In this document: positions 47,602 to 57,500 of the stretch, one piece after another
Position numbering within the stretch: position 1 is the first letter of the stretch
How the letters are laid out: every line of letters starts with the position of its first letter
Source: Clostridium guangxiense
GTDB taxonomy: Bacteria; Bacillota; Clostridia; Clostridiales; Clostridiaceae
Direction of reading: 5' to 3'
Length of the DNA: 64,000 nt
Assembly: GCF_021043395.1 (NCBI RefSeq)
Contig: NZ_JAJNKE010000004.1
Location: forward strand, 149,189-213,188
Position numbers and translations under genes: made by a program
Notes under the pieces: generated by a model
Told to the model about the DNA's origin: nothing
The model's database searches: none
The model's input: the letters and a program-made list of their open reading frames with translations, nothing else

Positions 47602-50241
47602 CTACTTTACTAATTTTTCCAGTACTTTTTTTGCTTCACTAAGTGCAAATTCTAATTTTTCAGGAGATTTTCCACCTGCTTGAGCCATATCAGGTCTTCC
47701 TCCTCCATTTCCACCACAAATATTTGCAACTTCTTTTATGAGTTTACCACAGTGAACTCCTCTCGATACTGCTCCTTTACTAGCCATAGCTACTAATTGA
47801 ACCTTATTCTCGCTTGAAGTTCCGAGAAGAACTACACCTTCTCCGATCTTGCTTCTAACCTTATCACATAGTTCTCTTAATGAATTTGAATCAATATCTT
47901 TTACATAATAAGCAGCATATTTAACATCTTTGACATTATCTAAGGCTTTAAGTATTTCATCTTCAGCTCCACCAGCAAGTTTTGATTTAAGTGCAGCTAT
48001 TTCTTTTTCTTTTGCCTTAATTTCTGATACTTGCTGCTCTATTTTATTTATTATATCCTTATCTGAACATTTAAATTCATTTTCTATGCTTCTTATTAAA
48101 TTTTCTTTTTCTTCTACGTATTCAACAGCAGTAATTCCAGTCACAGCCTCTATTCTTCTTATGCCTGCTGCAACTCCACTTTCAGATACTATTTTAAATA
48201 ATCCTATTTCCCCACTATTTTTTACATGAGTACCACCACAAAATTCCTTGCTGAAATCGCCAACTGAAACAACCCTTACACTTTCACCATATTTATCATC
48301 AAATAAAGCAGTTGCACCAGTTTTCTTAGCTTCTTCAAGAGTCATTACATCAGTATTAACATCGTAAATTTTCATTATTTCTTTATTTACTATTCTCTCT
48401 ACTTCTACAAGTTCTTTATCGGTAACCCCTGTAAAATGAGTAAAATCAAATCTTAATTTTTCATCATCAACATAAGAACCTGATTGATGTACATGATCTC
48501 CAAGCACTGACTTTAAAGCTTCCTGAAGCATATGAGTTGCTGTATGGTTCTTTGCTATATTTTCTCTTCTATTTTTATTAACTTTTAATTGAACCTCTTC
48601 ACCTTTTTCGATATATCCACTTAAAATTTCAACAAATTGAATTGTTTTACCAGATATATTTTTCCTACAGTCAACAACTTTTGCTTCACCATGCTTTCCT
48701 ATAATTGCTCCTGTGTCACCTATTTGACCACCCATTTCAGCATAAAAAGGCGTTTTGGAAACAACTACTGCTCCTGTTTCTCCTGCATTCAATATTTCAA
48801 CCATTTCTTCATCTTTTATTAAGATATCAGCCTTTGAAGTGCTCTCCAAAGAATCATATCCTGTAAAAACAGTCTCTACAGTAGAATCTATCTTATCTAT
48901 AGTTTTTATGTCCTTACCCATATAGTTTGATTCTTCTCTTGCTTCTCTTGCTCTTTTTCTTTGAAGCTGCATTTCTCTATCAAAACCATCTCTATCGACT
49001 TTGATTCCTTTTTCTTCAAGTATTTCTTCTGTAAGTTCAACTGGGAAACCGTAAGTATCATAAAGCTTAAATGCCTTAGCTCCATCTAAAACTTTATCTT
49101 CTTTTCCAATCTCATCTACATATTCCTTAAGTATTTGAATACCACTGTCTATAGTTTGAGAGAATCTTTCTTCTTCAAGTTGTATTACTTTCTTTATATA
49201 ATCCTTCTTTTCTGCAAGTTCAGGATAAGCACCTTTTGAATCCTCTATTACAACTTTACAAATATCACATAAAAATGCTTTATTAATTCCAAGTGCTTTA
49301 CCATGTCTTGAAGCTCTTCTTAAAAGTCTTCTAAGAACATATCCTCTTCCTTCATTTGATGGCAATATTCCATCGCTTATCATGAATGTAACACTTCTAA
49401 CATGATCAGTTATAATCCTGATTGAAAGATCTTTCTTGTCATCTTCACCATATTTTGCATTTGATACTTTTGCAACTTCATTTAATATATTTTTCATAGT
49501 ATCAACTTCAAATATAGTGTTTGTTCCCTGCATTATAGTTGCCATTCTTTCAAGTCCCATACCTGTATCTATATTAGGGTTTAAAAGTTTATTATAGTTT
49601 CCTTCTTCATCCTTATCAAATTGTGTAAAAACAAGATTCCAAAATTCTATTATTCTATCTTCGTCTTGTGCCTTTACAAATTCTTCAATAGTTTCTACAG
49701 TTTTTCCGCCTTTTCTATCAAAATGTATTTCAGAGCAAGGTCCGCATGGGCCGGAACCATGTTCCCAAAAGTTATCTTCTTTTCCAAGTCTAAATATTCT
49801 CTTAGGATCTACTCCTGCTTTTTCAGTCCATATTTTAAAAGCTTCATCATCATCAAGATAAATAGTTATATATAATCTATCCTTTGGCAATTCCAAGACT
49901 TCAGTTATAAACTCCCAAGCCCATGGAATAACTTCATTTTTAAAATAGTCTCCAAAAGAAAAATTACCTAACATCTCAAAGAAAGTAGCATGTCTTGCAG
50001 TCTTTCCTACATTTTCTATATCCCCTGTTCTTACGCACTTTTGGCAAGTGGTTACTCTTTTTCTAGGTGGAACTTGAAGTCCTGTAAAATATGGCTTTAA
50101 AGGTGTCATTCCTGCATTAATTAGTAATAAACTTTTATCGTTATTAGGAACAAGTGAAAAACTTGGAAGCCTTAGATGTCCTTTACTTTCAAAAAAACTT
50201 AAATATGCTTCTCTAATATCATTTAACCCCATATATTTCAT
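47602..50241 (-). CDS. alaS: Alanyl-tRNA synthetase
   Basis: Charges tRNA-Ala. The 879-residue protein has class II motifs ([35 protein letters not shown]), [11 protein letters not shown], the editing domain with metal ligands [11 protein letters not shown] and [13 protein letters not shown], and a C-terminal glycine-rich C-Ala region with [18 protein letters not shown] has GGAGG upstream. A T-box leader (50280-50488) precedes it, so expression responds to uncharged tRNA-Ala. Confidence 0.97.
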   Translation of the reverse strand: MKYMGLNDIREAYLSFFESKGHLRLPSFSLVPNNDKSLLLINAGMTPLKPYFTGLQVPPRKRVTTCQKCVRTGDIENVGKTARHATFFEMLGNFSFGDYFKNEVIPWAWEFITEVLELPKDRLYITIYLDDDEAFKIWTEKAGVDPKRIFRLGKEDNFWEHGSGPCGPCSEIHFDRKGGKTVETIEEFVKAQDEDRIIEFWNLVFTQFDKDEEGNYNKLLNPNIDTGMGLERMATIMQGTNTIFEVDTMKNILNEVAKVSNAKYGEDDKKDLSIRIITDHVRSVTFMISDGILPSNEGRGYVLRRLLRRASRHGKALGINKAFLCDICKVVIEDSKGAYPELAEKKDYIKKVIQLEEERFSQTIDSGIQILKEYVDEIGKEDKVLDGAKAFKLYDTYGFPVELTEEILEEKGIKVDRDGFDREMQLQRKRAREAREESNYMGKDIKTIDKIDSTVETVFTGYDSLESTSKADILIKDEEMVEILNAGETGAVVVSKTPFYAEMGGQIGDTGAIIGKHGEAKVVDCRKNISGKTIQFVEILSGYIEKGEEVQLKVNKNRRENIAKNHTATHMLQEALKSVLGDHVHQSGSYVDDEKLRFDFTHFTGVTDKELVEVERIVNKEIMKIYDVNTDVMTLEEAKKTGATALFDDKYGESVRVVSVGDFSKEFCGGTHVKNSGEIGLFKIVSESGVAAGIRRIEAVTGITAVEYVEEKENLIRSIENEFKCSDKDIINKIEQQVSEIKAKEKEIAALKSKLAGGAEDEILKALDNVKDVKYAAYYVKDIDSNSLRELCDKVRSKIGEGVVLLGTSSENKVQLVAMASKGAVSRGVHCGKLIKEVANICGGNGGGRPDMAQAGGKSPEKLEFALSEAKKVLEKLVK

Positions 50242-50279
50242 TATGTATCTCCTCCAAATATTTTTTAAAATTCTATGTA

Positions 50280-50488
50280 AAACAAAAAGCCCTCATCCTT
50301 CAAACGAAGGGACGAAAGCCAAATTTCCGCGGTACCACCCTAATTACACATATGTGCCACTTATATTAACAAATAGCTCAAAGACAGCTTCAAAATGCCA
50401 AATAAAAAGTTTTCACCAACCACTTTTTCTCTAAATATTAAGACATATTTACTAATTCTTATCATCGCTTCACTATATTTAAAAAGAC
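50280..50488 (-). promoter_or_regulatory. T-box leader of alaS
   Basis: The minus strand carries the T-box core GGGTGGTACCGCGG (50338-50325), a Stem I apical GGTTGGTGAAAAC, and an AAGCGATGA element near 50470. Just after the T-box comes a terminator, GCTTTCGTCCCTTC / GAAGGATGAGGGC followed by TTTTTG (50284-50319). The GCT at 50388-50386, within GAAGCTGTC, is a candidate alanine specifier. Uncharged tRNA-Ala would favour the antiterminator. Confidence 0.92.
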
Positions 50489-50494
50489 AAATAA

Positions 50495-50523
50495 ATTATA
50501 GTTAATATTTAATGCATTGTCAA
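50495..50523 (-). promoter_or_regulatory. Promoter of the alaS T-box transcript
   Basis: Minus-strand TTGACA (50523-50518) and TATAAT (50500-50495), both consensus, spaced 17 bp. Transcription starts near 50488, at the 5' edge of the T-box. Confidence 0.85.
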
Positions 50524-50541
50524 GCAAAATAGTTTTAACAG

Positions 50542-51555
50542 CTAAAATAAATAATAATTTAAGTCCTCATAAATCACCCTTACTATAACTGCTGCTGGAA
50601 TAACTAAAACCATTCCAACAAAACCTCCAAGTTTTTCTCCAATTATTAGTAGTATTATTACAACAAGTGGATGCATATCAACTGAGTCTCCTGTCATTTT
50701 AGGAGAAATAATATTTCCCTCTATAATTTGAATTAAATAAAGTGCTATTGCTGTATAAATTGCCTTTCTAGGTGAAATCAAAAGCGCTACTATTATGGAG
50801 GGTATTGCACCAAATATAGGTCCAAAATACGGTATTATATTGAATAGTCCATTTATTATAGATAGTAAAATAGGATAATTTACCTTCAGAATACTCAGTA
50901 TAATAAATGTAAGTATACCTATAAATGTGCACAATGCAAGTTGACATATAGTATATTTGCTTAAAATAATATCAACATCATAGGCTATTTTTTTTACTAC
51001 ATTTCTATATTTATAAGGGACAATTTTTATTACTCCTTTTCTTATTTCATCCCAATCAGCTAAAAAGTAATATGATATTATTGGGAATATTGTAGCATCC
51101 AATGCATTTTGACAAATTATAAGAACTAAATTTACTATTTTATTTATTATAATTTTAAGTTCATAATTAAATTTGTCATATATACTTATGACTAAATTGT
51201 CTCCAGGTGAACTTTTAGACAATGGCTTCACAAAATTCTGTATTTTTTCAATGTAATTTTTTATCTCTGATCTCGTAACATCAACAGTTAGCGTCTCTTT
51301 CAATATTGATGGAATAAGAAAAACTATAAAGCCTAAAATGGTAATTATCATAACACTTACAAGAAACAGTGCAGAAACTTTTTTATTTACCCCTCTATTT
51401 ATTAAAATTAAGTGTATTGGTTTTAATAAATATGCCATAATAAAACTTAGAAGAACTAAATAAAATACTGTTTTAAATATTTTAATTTTACTAAGTACAA
51501 TTAAAATAATTATAATTAATACTATCGCTATTATGTATTTATATATTTTTTTCAT
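50542..51555 (-). CDS. AI-2E-family transporter (YrrI-like)
   Basis: A 337-residue integral membrane protein of the AI-2 exporter superfamily, with about seven to eight hydrophobic segments and the family motif region NIIPYFGPIFGAIPSIIVALL. The substrate is unknown; this family includes ion/proton antiporters as well as AI-2 exporters. ATG 51555 overlaps the end of the PRC-barrel gene by 17 nt, indicating coupling; a weak GGAAG lies 9 nt before it. Bacillus yrrI also sits beside alaS. Confidence 0.85.
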   Translation of the reverse strand: MKKIYKYIIAIVLIIIILIVLSKIKIFKTVFYLVLLSFIMAYLLKPIHLILINRGVNKKVSALFLVSVMIITILGFIVFLIPSILKETLTVDVTRSEIKNYIEKIQNFVKPLSKSSPGDNLVISIYDKFNYELKIIINKIVNLVLIICQNALDATIFPIISYYFLADWDEIRKGVIKIVPYKYRNVVKKIAYDVDIILSKYTICQLALCTFIGILTFIILSILKVNYPILLSIINGLFNIIPYFGPIFGAIPSIIVALLISPRKAIYTAIALYLIQIIEGNIISPKMTGDSVDMHPLVVIILLIIGEKLGGFVGMVLVIPAAVIVRVIYEDLNYYLF

Positions 51556-52051
51556 TTTTATCAACTTCCATTGCAATATTATGAAATATCCTTACAAAAT
51601 TAAATTTTTCTTGTTTAGCAAGACAAAGTAAATTATTTTTCCCTATTATATAGTTTCCTTGCAAAATAATTTTCTTACCAGATATTATATTGTCAAAAAT
51701 GCCTTTTGATATAATAAGACCTTTGATTTTAAGATTCATTTCATCAAATATTATTTCCTCTACAACCCCAAGTATAAGCCCATCAACATTTATAGTCTCC
51801 ATACCCTTTATATTTTTAAACTCAACAAATTCTCCTCTAAATTCTTCTTCCCTAACTATAAGTTTTGAGCTAATGCATATAACATTATCTTTACTAATAC
51901 AAATACTTTTGTTAAATATACTACCCTTATTTATTCTAAATCCCTCAATAGTACCGTCATTAAAATTTAGCAATAAGTCTTCTATTCTCCCTATCCTTTT
52001 ACCGTCTACAGAGTATGCATTTGCAAACATAAAATCTCTACTTCTCATCAT
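51539..52051 (-). CDS. PRC-barrel domain protein
   Basis: A 170-residue protein with two PRC-barrel-like units: FANAYSVDGKRIGRIEDLLLNF (about 8-30) and VDGLILGVVEEIIFDEMNLKIKGLII (about 88-115). No function is known. ATG 52051 has GGGTGAT upstream; an adjacent ATG (52048) is possible. It is translationally coupled to the AI-2E-type permease. Confidence 0.8.
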   Translation of the reverse strand: MMRSRDFMFANAYSVDGKRIGRIEDLLLNFNDGTIEGFRINKGSIFNKSICISKDNVICISSKLIVREEEFRGEFVEFKNIKGMETINVDGLILGVVEEIIFDEMNLKIKGLIISKGIFDNIISGKKIILQGNYIIGKNNLLCLAKQEKFNFVRIFHNIAMEVDKNEKNI

Positions 52052-52135
52052 AAAAATCACCCTAATTGTAGGTTAACCCCTTTTTTTTAAGGATATACTT
52101 GTAATTTAATTTTTCCGCTTAAAAATATTACAAAT

Positions 52136-52339
52136 AGAGTACAAAGTACAGAGCACAGAGTACAATGAATGTGGATTTACCTTTCGTTTCTCTCAGGTAA
52201 ATCTTAGAACTTAATAGTTTCATCTGCGCTGAACACTATATTTTACCCCATGCGCAAGCATTAAATTTTAGATTTTTTGCAGCATAGCGGAGAAAAGTCA
52301 TCCTTCACTGTACTCTGTACTTTGTACTCTGTTCTCTGT
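52136..52339. repeat. Palindromic repeat, copy 1
   Basis: About 204 bp with terminal inverted repeats built from GTACAAAGTACAGAG-like short units, an internal hairpin GATTTACCT / AGGTAAATC, a second hairpin ATAGT..TTCA / TGAA..ACTAT, and a third arm ending GGAGAAAAGTC. It fills most of the gap between the PRC-barrel gene and iscR. Copies 2 and 3 are at 52900 and 63001. It has no convincing ORF. Confidence 0.85.
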
Positions 52340-52352
52340 TTTAATTGCATTC

Positions 52353-52387
52353 AAAAAAGCAGAGACCCTTCTAAGTCTCTGCTTTTT
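52353..52387 (-). terminator. Terminator after iscR
   Basis: AAAAAGCAGAGAC / GTCTCTGCTTTTTT stem with a 7-nt loop and six T on the minus strand, starting at the iscR stop. Confidence 0.9.
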
Positions 52388-52817
52388 ATTTTTCCTCATT
52401 CGTTTTTATACCATTATAATCATCTATCATATCTTGTAAACTAATAGTATTAGTAACATGATCTATGCTTTCTTTAATTTTGACCCATAACAACCTTGTA
52501 GGACATGAATTGCTGTTACCACATATTCCTTCTTCCTCAACGCATTCTGATACTTCTATAGGTCCCTCTAAGACATCTAAAATATCAGAAATAAATATAT
52601 CTTTAGGATCTTTTCCAAGCACATAGCCTCCTTGAGCACCTCTTATACTTTTAATCAACTTTGCCTTTCTTAAAGGGGCAAAAAGTTGCTCTAAGTAAGC
52701 CTCTGATATAGCTTGTCTTTCTGAAATACTTTTTATTGAAACTGGTTCGCTGTTACAGTGAAGTGCCAAATCTACCATCGCTTTAACACCATATCGTCCT
52801 TTAGTAGACAGTTTCAT
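52386..52817 (-). CDS. Rrf2-family transcription regulator (IscR/CymR type)
   Basis: A 143-residue winged-helix regulator. The N-terminus MKLSTKGRYGVKAMVDLALH and the helix-turn-helix ISERQAISEAYLEQLFAPLRKAKLI are diagnostic of Rrf2. The three cysteines CVEEEGICGNSNSC match an IscR-type Fe-S site. It may control iron-sulfur or cysteine genes, but no isc genes follow in the window. A consensus promoter lies at 52863-52891 and may include its own operator. Confidence 0.9.
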   Translation of the reverse strand: MKLSTKGRYGVKAMVDLALHCNSEPVSIKSISERQAISEAYLEQLFAPLRKAKLIKSIRGAQGGYVLGKDPKDIFISDILDVLEGPIEVSECVEEEGICGNSNSCPTRLLWVKIKESIDHVTNTISLQDMIDDYNGIKTNEEK

Positions 52818-52862
52818 TAACTCACTTCCTTTAAAACGGGAAAATTTTCTATAATATAATTT

Positions 52863-52891
52863 ATAATATCAAATCCGAGTGTTTTTGTCAA
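52863..52891 (-). promoter_or_regulatory. Promoter of the Rrf2 gene
   Basis: Minus-strand TTGACA (52891-52886) and TATTAT (52868-52863), 17 bp apart. The -10 lies in an AT-rich near-palindrome that could serve as an autoregulatory operator. Palindromic repeat copy 2 ends 9 bp upstream of the -35. Confidence 0.75.
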
Positions 52892-52899
52892 CTATAAAA

Positions 52900-53079
52900 A
52901 CAGAGTACAATGAAGGTGGATTTACCTTTCGTTTCTCTTAGGTAAATCTTAGAACTTAATAATGTCCGCTTCGCTGACATTATATTTATGCCATGCGCAG
53001 CATTAAGTTTCAGGTTTTTCGTAGCATAGCGGAGAAAAATCATCCTTCACTGTACTCTGTCATCTGTACTCTGTACTCT
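52900..53079. repeat. Palindromic repeat, copy 2
   Basis: About 180 bp, closely related to copy 1: ends GAGTACAATGAAGG / CCTTCACTGTACTC, hairpin GATTTACCT / AGGTAAATC, hairpin ATAATGTC / GACATTAT with loop CGCTTCGCT, and a third arm GGTTTTTCG / GGAGAAAAATC. It lies between the Rrf2 promoter and the gltD terminator and accounts for most of this 327-bp gap. Confidence 0.85.
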
Positions 53080-53101
53080 AAAATAATCTTTTCCTCCACA
53101 T

Positions 53102-53139
53102 TAAAAAACTTAGGAGAGCCTAACTTACCGCTCTCCTAA
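53102..53139 (-). terminator. Terminator after gltD
   Basis: Ten-base stem TTAGGAGAGC / GCTCTCCTAA with a 10-nt loop and GTTTTTT on the minus strand, 6 bp past the gltD stop. Confidence 0.9.
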
Positions 53140-53144
53140 ATTTC

Positions 53145-54581
53145 CTATCCCATAAGTGAAGTCTCACCCATTAAATATTCATCTATAGCTTTTGCTGCCT
53201 GTCTACCATCGTGCATTGCACGAACTACAAGTGATTGTCCAGTTCTCATATCACCAGCAGAAAATACTTTTTTTACACTAGTCATATGATTTTCATCTGT
53301 AAGAACATTTCCTCTTCCATCAAGCTTTAAGCTAAGGTCATTTATAATTCCTTCATGTTGAGGATGTACAAAGCCCATTGCTATGAGTATTAAATCAACA
53401 TGCTCTGAAAATTCACTGCCAGGTACTTCTGTCATAGTCATTCTTCCAGTATCATCTTTCTTCCATTCTACCCTAATGCCATGCAGAGTATCGATATGTC
53501 CATCCTTGCCCTCAACCTTTTTAGTTGAAACACAAAATTCCCTTACACAGCCTTCTTCATGAGAAGATGTTGTTTTAAAGGTTCTAGGGAAAAGCGGCCA
53601 TGGCATAGTTTTGTCTCTTTTAATTGGTGCCTTAGGCATTATTTCATACTGTAATACCTTTTTAGCTCCCTGCCTTATAGCTGTTCCTATACAGTCAGAA
53701 CCTGTATCTCCACCACCTACAACTACAACAACCTTGTCCTTTGCATTAATTTCTTCACCATCTATTTTAATTCCTGCGTTTCGCATATTCTGCTGCTTTA
53801 AGTAATCTACAGCAAAGTGAATTCCATCAAGTTCTCTTCCTTCAACTTTTAAATTTCTTGGTATAGTAGAACCTCCAGTTAAAAGCACACTATCAAATTT
53901 ATCAAATATATCTTTTATGTCCACATCAAGTCCAACATTCACAGATGTTTTAAACTCTATACCAGACTTCTCCATTATATCTATTCTTCTATCTATAACA
54001 TGCTTTTCAAGCTTAAAATCTGGAATACCATATCTTAAAAGTCCTCCAATTTGGTCAGCTCTTTCAAATACAGTTACAGAATGACCAACAGAATTAAGTT
54101 CTGCTGCTGCTGCAAGTCCTGCTGGGCCTGAACCTATAACAGCTACCTTCTTTCCAGTTCTAACCTTTGGCTGCTGCACCTTAACCCAACCTTCTTTATA
54201 TGCTCTTTCAATTATTGCATACTCTATTTCTTCAACGGAAACAGAGTCAGAATTTGAGCCAAGAGTACAAGAACCTTCACATAGTGCAGGGCAAACTCTT
54301 CCTGTAAATTCTGGGAAGTTGCTTGTGAGAGAAATTCTCTCATAAGCCTTTTTCCATTCATTTTTATATATCATATCATTAAAATCAGGTACTAAATTTC
54401 CAAGTGGACATCCCCATGAGCAAAAAGGTATACCGCAATCCATACATCTTGCTGCTTGAGTTTTAATGCCATCCTCATTTAGTCTTTCATATACTTCTTT
54501 ATAATCCTTTATTCTTACATTTACAGGACGTTTAATAGAAACTTCTCTTTTATATTCTTTAAATCCAGTTAATTTTCCCAT
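53145..54581 (-). CDS. gltD: Glutamate synthase small (beta) subunit
   Basis: Electron-input subunit delivering NAD(P)H electrons to GltB for glutamate synthesis. The 478-residue protein has the N-terminal Fe-S cysteines CMDCGIPFCSWGCPLGN and CPALCEGSC, FAD site VIGSGPAGLAAAAEL, and NAD(P) site VVVVGGGDTGSDCIG. ATG 54581 is chosen because GGGAGGTG lies upstream; the gltB stop is 12 bp away. Confidence 0.96.
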   Translation of the reverse strand: MGKLTGFKEYKREVSIKRPVNVRIKDYKEVYERLNEDGIKTQAARCMDCGIPFCSWGCPLGNLVPDFNDMIYKNEWKKAYERISLTSNFPEFTGRVCPALCEGSCTLGSNSDSVSVEEIEYAIIERAYKEGWVKVQQPKVRTGKKVAVIGSGPAGLAAAAELNSVGHSVTVFERADQIGGLLRYGIPDFKLEKHVIDRRIDIMEKSGIEFKTSVNVGLDVDIKDIFDKFDSVLLTGGSTIPRNLKVEGRELDGIHFAVDYLKQQNMRNAGIKIDGEEINAKDKVVVVVGGGDTGSDCIGTAIRQGAKKVLQYEIMPKAPIKRDKTMPWPLFPRTFKTTSSHEEGCVREFCVSTKKVEGKDGHIDTLHGIRVEWKKDDTGRMTMTEVPGSEFSEHVDLILIAMGFVHPQHEGIINDLSLKLDGRGNVLTDENHMTSVKKVFSAGDMRTGQSLVVRAMHDGRQAAKAIDEYLMGETSLMG

Positions 54582-54595
54582 CTCTGCACCTCCCA

Positions 54596-57500
54596 CTACA
54601 TGTCTGCTGCCACAGATTTTTGTCTGTCCGCTTCTAAAATAAGCTTATAAGCTGTAGGTATGACTCTCTTGAACTTTGACTTATATTCATCCCAATTATC
54701 AAGAATATCTTTAGCTTTAACACTTTCAGTATAATCGTAATGTTCTTTTATAAAGTCATATAACATTTTCTCATCTTCAGCGTCATCTACAGGTGTAATT
54801 TCAATAATTTCATTAGTACATTTTGAAGCAAAGTCACCATCTTCATCAAGTATAAAAGCAAGTCCACCGCTCATACCAGCTGCAAAGTTTCTGCCAGTTT
54901 TACCTATAACAACAACTGCGCCGCCAGTCATGTATTCGCAGCCGTGATCTCCTACACCTTCAACAACAGCGTATGCTCCACTGTTTCTAACTGCAAAACG
55001 CTCTCCTACGAGTCCATTTATAAATACTTTTCCGCTTGTTGCACCATACATAATAGTGTTTCCAGCTATTACATTTTCATCCTGCTTATAAGTAGCAGCT
55101 TTAGGAGTTTTTATTATTATCTTTCCACCAGAAAGACCTTTTCCTACATAATCATTTGCATCTCCCTCAAGTTCAAGTGTAAGTCCCTTCATGCCAAATG
55201 CACCAAAGCTTTGACCTGCTGAACCTGTGAAGTGATATTTAATAGTATCCTCTTCTAGTCCTTCTTCACCATACAATTTTGCTATCTTGCCACTGAGCAT
55301 TGCTCCAACTGATCTATCTACATTTTTTATTTCAAAATTTCCAACTACACTCTTCTTGTTATTAAGAGCTTCTTTTGCAACTTCTATAAGCTTGTAATCC
55401 ATGCATTTATCAAGACCATGATCTTGAGCTACAGTGCAGTAAGGTTTAATTCTCTTAGGCATATCAGGTTTATATAGTATATTTGAGAAGTCTAATTTCT
55501 TTGCTTTCCAATGAGTTACAGCATCCTTAGTATCTAATTTATCTACTCTGCCTATCATCTCATTTATGCTTCTAAAACCAAGTCGAGCCATATACTCTCT
55601 TACTTCCTCTGCTATAAATGTAAGGAAGTTAATAATATATTCTGGTTTTCCTTTAAATCTCTTTCTAAGCTCAGGATCTTGAGTTGCTATTCCCATGTCA
55701 CAAGTATTTGAATGACATTTTCTAAGCATTGTACATCCCATTACTACAAGAAGTGTTGTTGCAAATACATATTCTTCAGCTCCAAGAAGTGCTGCTACTA
55801 CAACATCTCTTCCTGTTTTTAATTGTCCATCTGTTTGAAGTACAACTCTACTTCTAAGGCTGTTTAAAAGAAGTACCTGTTGAGTTTCAGATAATCCAAG
55901 TTCCCAAGGAATACCAGCATGTTTTACTGAAGATAATGGTGCTGCACCTGTTCCTCCATCATGACCGCTTATAAGTATTGAATCTGCATGTGCCTTTGCA
56001 ACTCCAGCTGCAACTGTTCCAACTCCTACCTCTGAAACAAGCTTTACGCTTACTCTTGAAGAAGGATTTACACATTTAAGATCAAATATAAGCTGTGCCA
56101 AATCTTCAATTGAATATATATCATGGTGAGGTGGTGGTGAAATAAGATCTATGCCAGGTGTTGAGTGTCTAACTCTACCAATATTTTTATCTACTTTTTT
56201 CCCTGGAAGCTGACCGCCTTCTCCTGGTTTTGCACCCTGAGCCATTTTTATTTGAAGTTCATCTGCATTTACAAGATACTCTGTAGTAACTCCAAATCTA
56301 CCAGAAGCTATCTGCTTAATAGCACTTCTTCTCCAGTCTCCATTAGGATCTTTCTTATATCTTTCGTTGTCTTCTCCGCCTTCTCCACAGTTGCTTTTTC
56401 CGCCAATTCTATTCATTGCAATAGCTATTGTTTCATGTGCCTCTTTGCTTATAGAACCAAAAGACATAGCTCCAGAACAAAATCTCTTTAATATTTCATT
56501 TACAGGTTCAACTTCATCAATTGGAATAGGATTTAAGTTCTTAAATTTAAATAATCCTCTTATAGTACATAATTCCTTGTCTTGATTATTTACGGCACCT
56601 GTATATTCTTTAAACAATTTGTAGTCTTTATTTCTAGCTGAAACCTGAAGTTTATATATTGTTTCAGGATTGAAAAGATGGAATTCACCACTTTTTCTCC
56701 ATTTATACTGTCCTCCAACATCAAGTACAGAAACAGGCTTTCTTATTTTATTAAAGGCATTTTCGTGTCTTATAAGCACTTCTTTAGCAACTTCTTCTAT
56801 GCCTATACCTTCAATTCTAGAAGGAGTTCCTTCAAAATATTTATTTGTAAATTCGCTGTTTAATCCAATTGCTTCAAAAATTTCTGCTCCATGATAACTT
56901 CTAAGTGTTGATATTCCCATTTTTGACAAAATCTTAAGAAGTCCATGATTTATTGCATTTAAGTAGTTAGCTACTGCTTTTTTCTCATCAACGCCTTCTA
57001 TTTCATCTTCCTTAACTAGCTCACTTATAGTTTCAAAAGCAATGTAAGGATTAACTGCTGTAGCACCATAGCCTATTAAAAGTGCAAAGTGCATTGTTTC
57101 TCTTGCTTCTCCTGTTTCAACTATAATAGATACCTTTGTACGTGTTTTTTCTCTTATAAGATGATGCTGTACTGCTGAAACTGCAAGAAGACTAGGTATT
57201 GCTGCTTCATAGGAATCCATATTTTTATCACTTAAAACAATTATATTGAAGCCTTCTTTAATTCTAAGAGAAGCTCTTTCACATATTCCCTTAAGTGCTT
57301 CTTTAAAACCTTCAACACCTGTATCATATTTAAAAGTAATAGGTATAGTTGTAGTTCTAAAATCCTTGTTTCTAAGATTTTTTATTTTGCTTATTTCCGC
57401 ATCGGAAAGTATTGGTTCTTCTATCTCTATAAATGGATTTTCAGAAGCTTCCTTATTGAGTATATTTCCTTGTGATCCAATATAATTTTTAAGTGAAGTT

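Noticed and set aside
52136..53079. Insertion sequence remnant
   Set aside because: No transposase fragment or flanking target duplication was seen, and paired substitutions favour structural selection.
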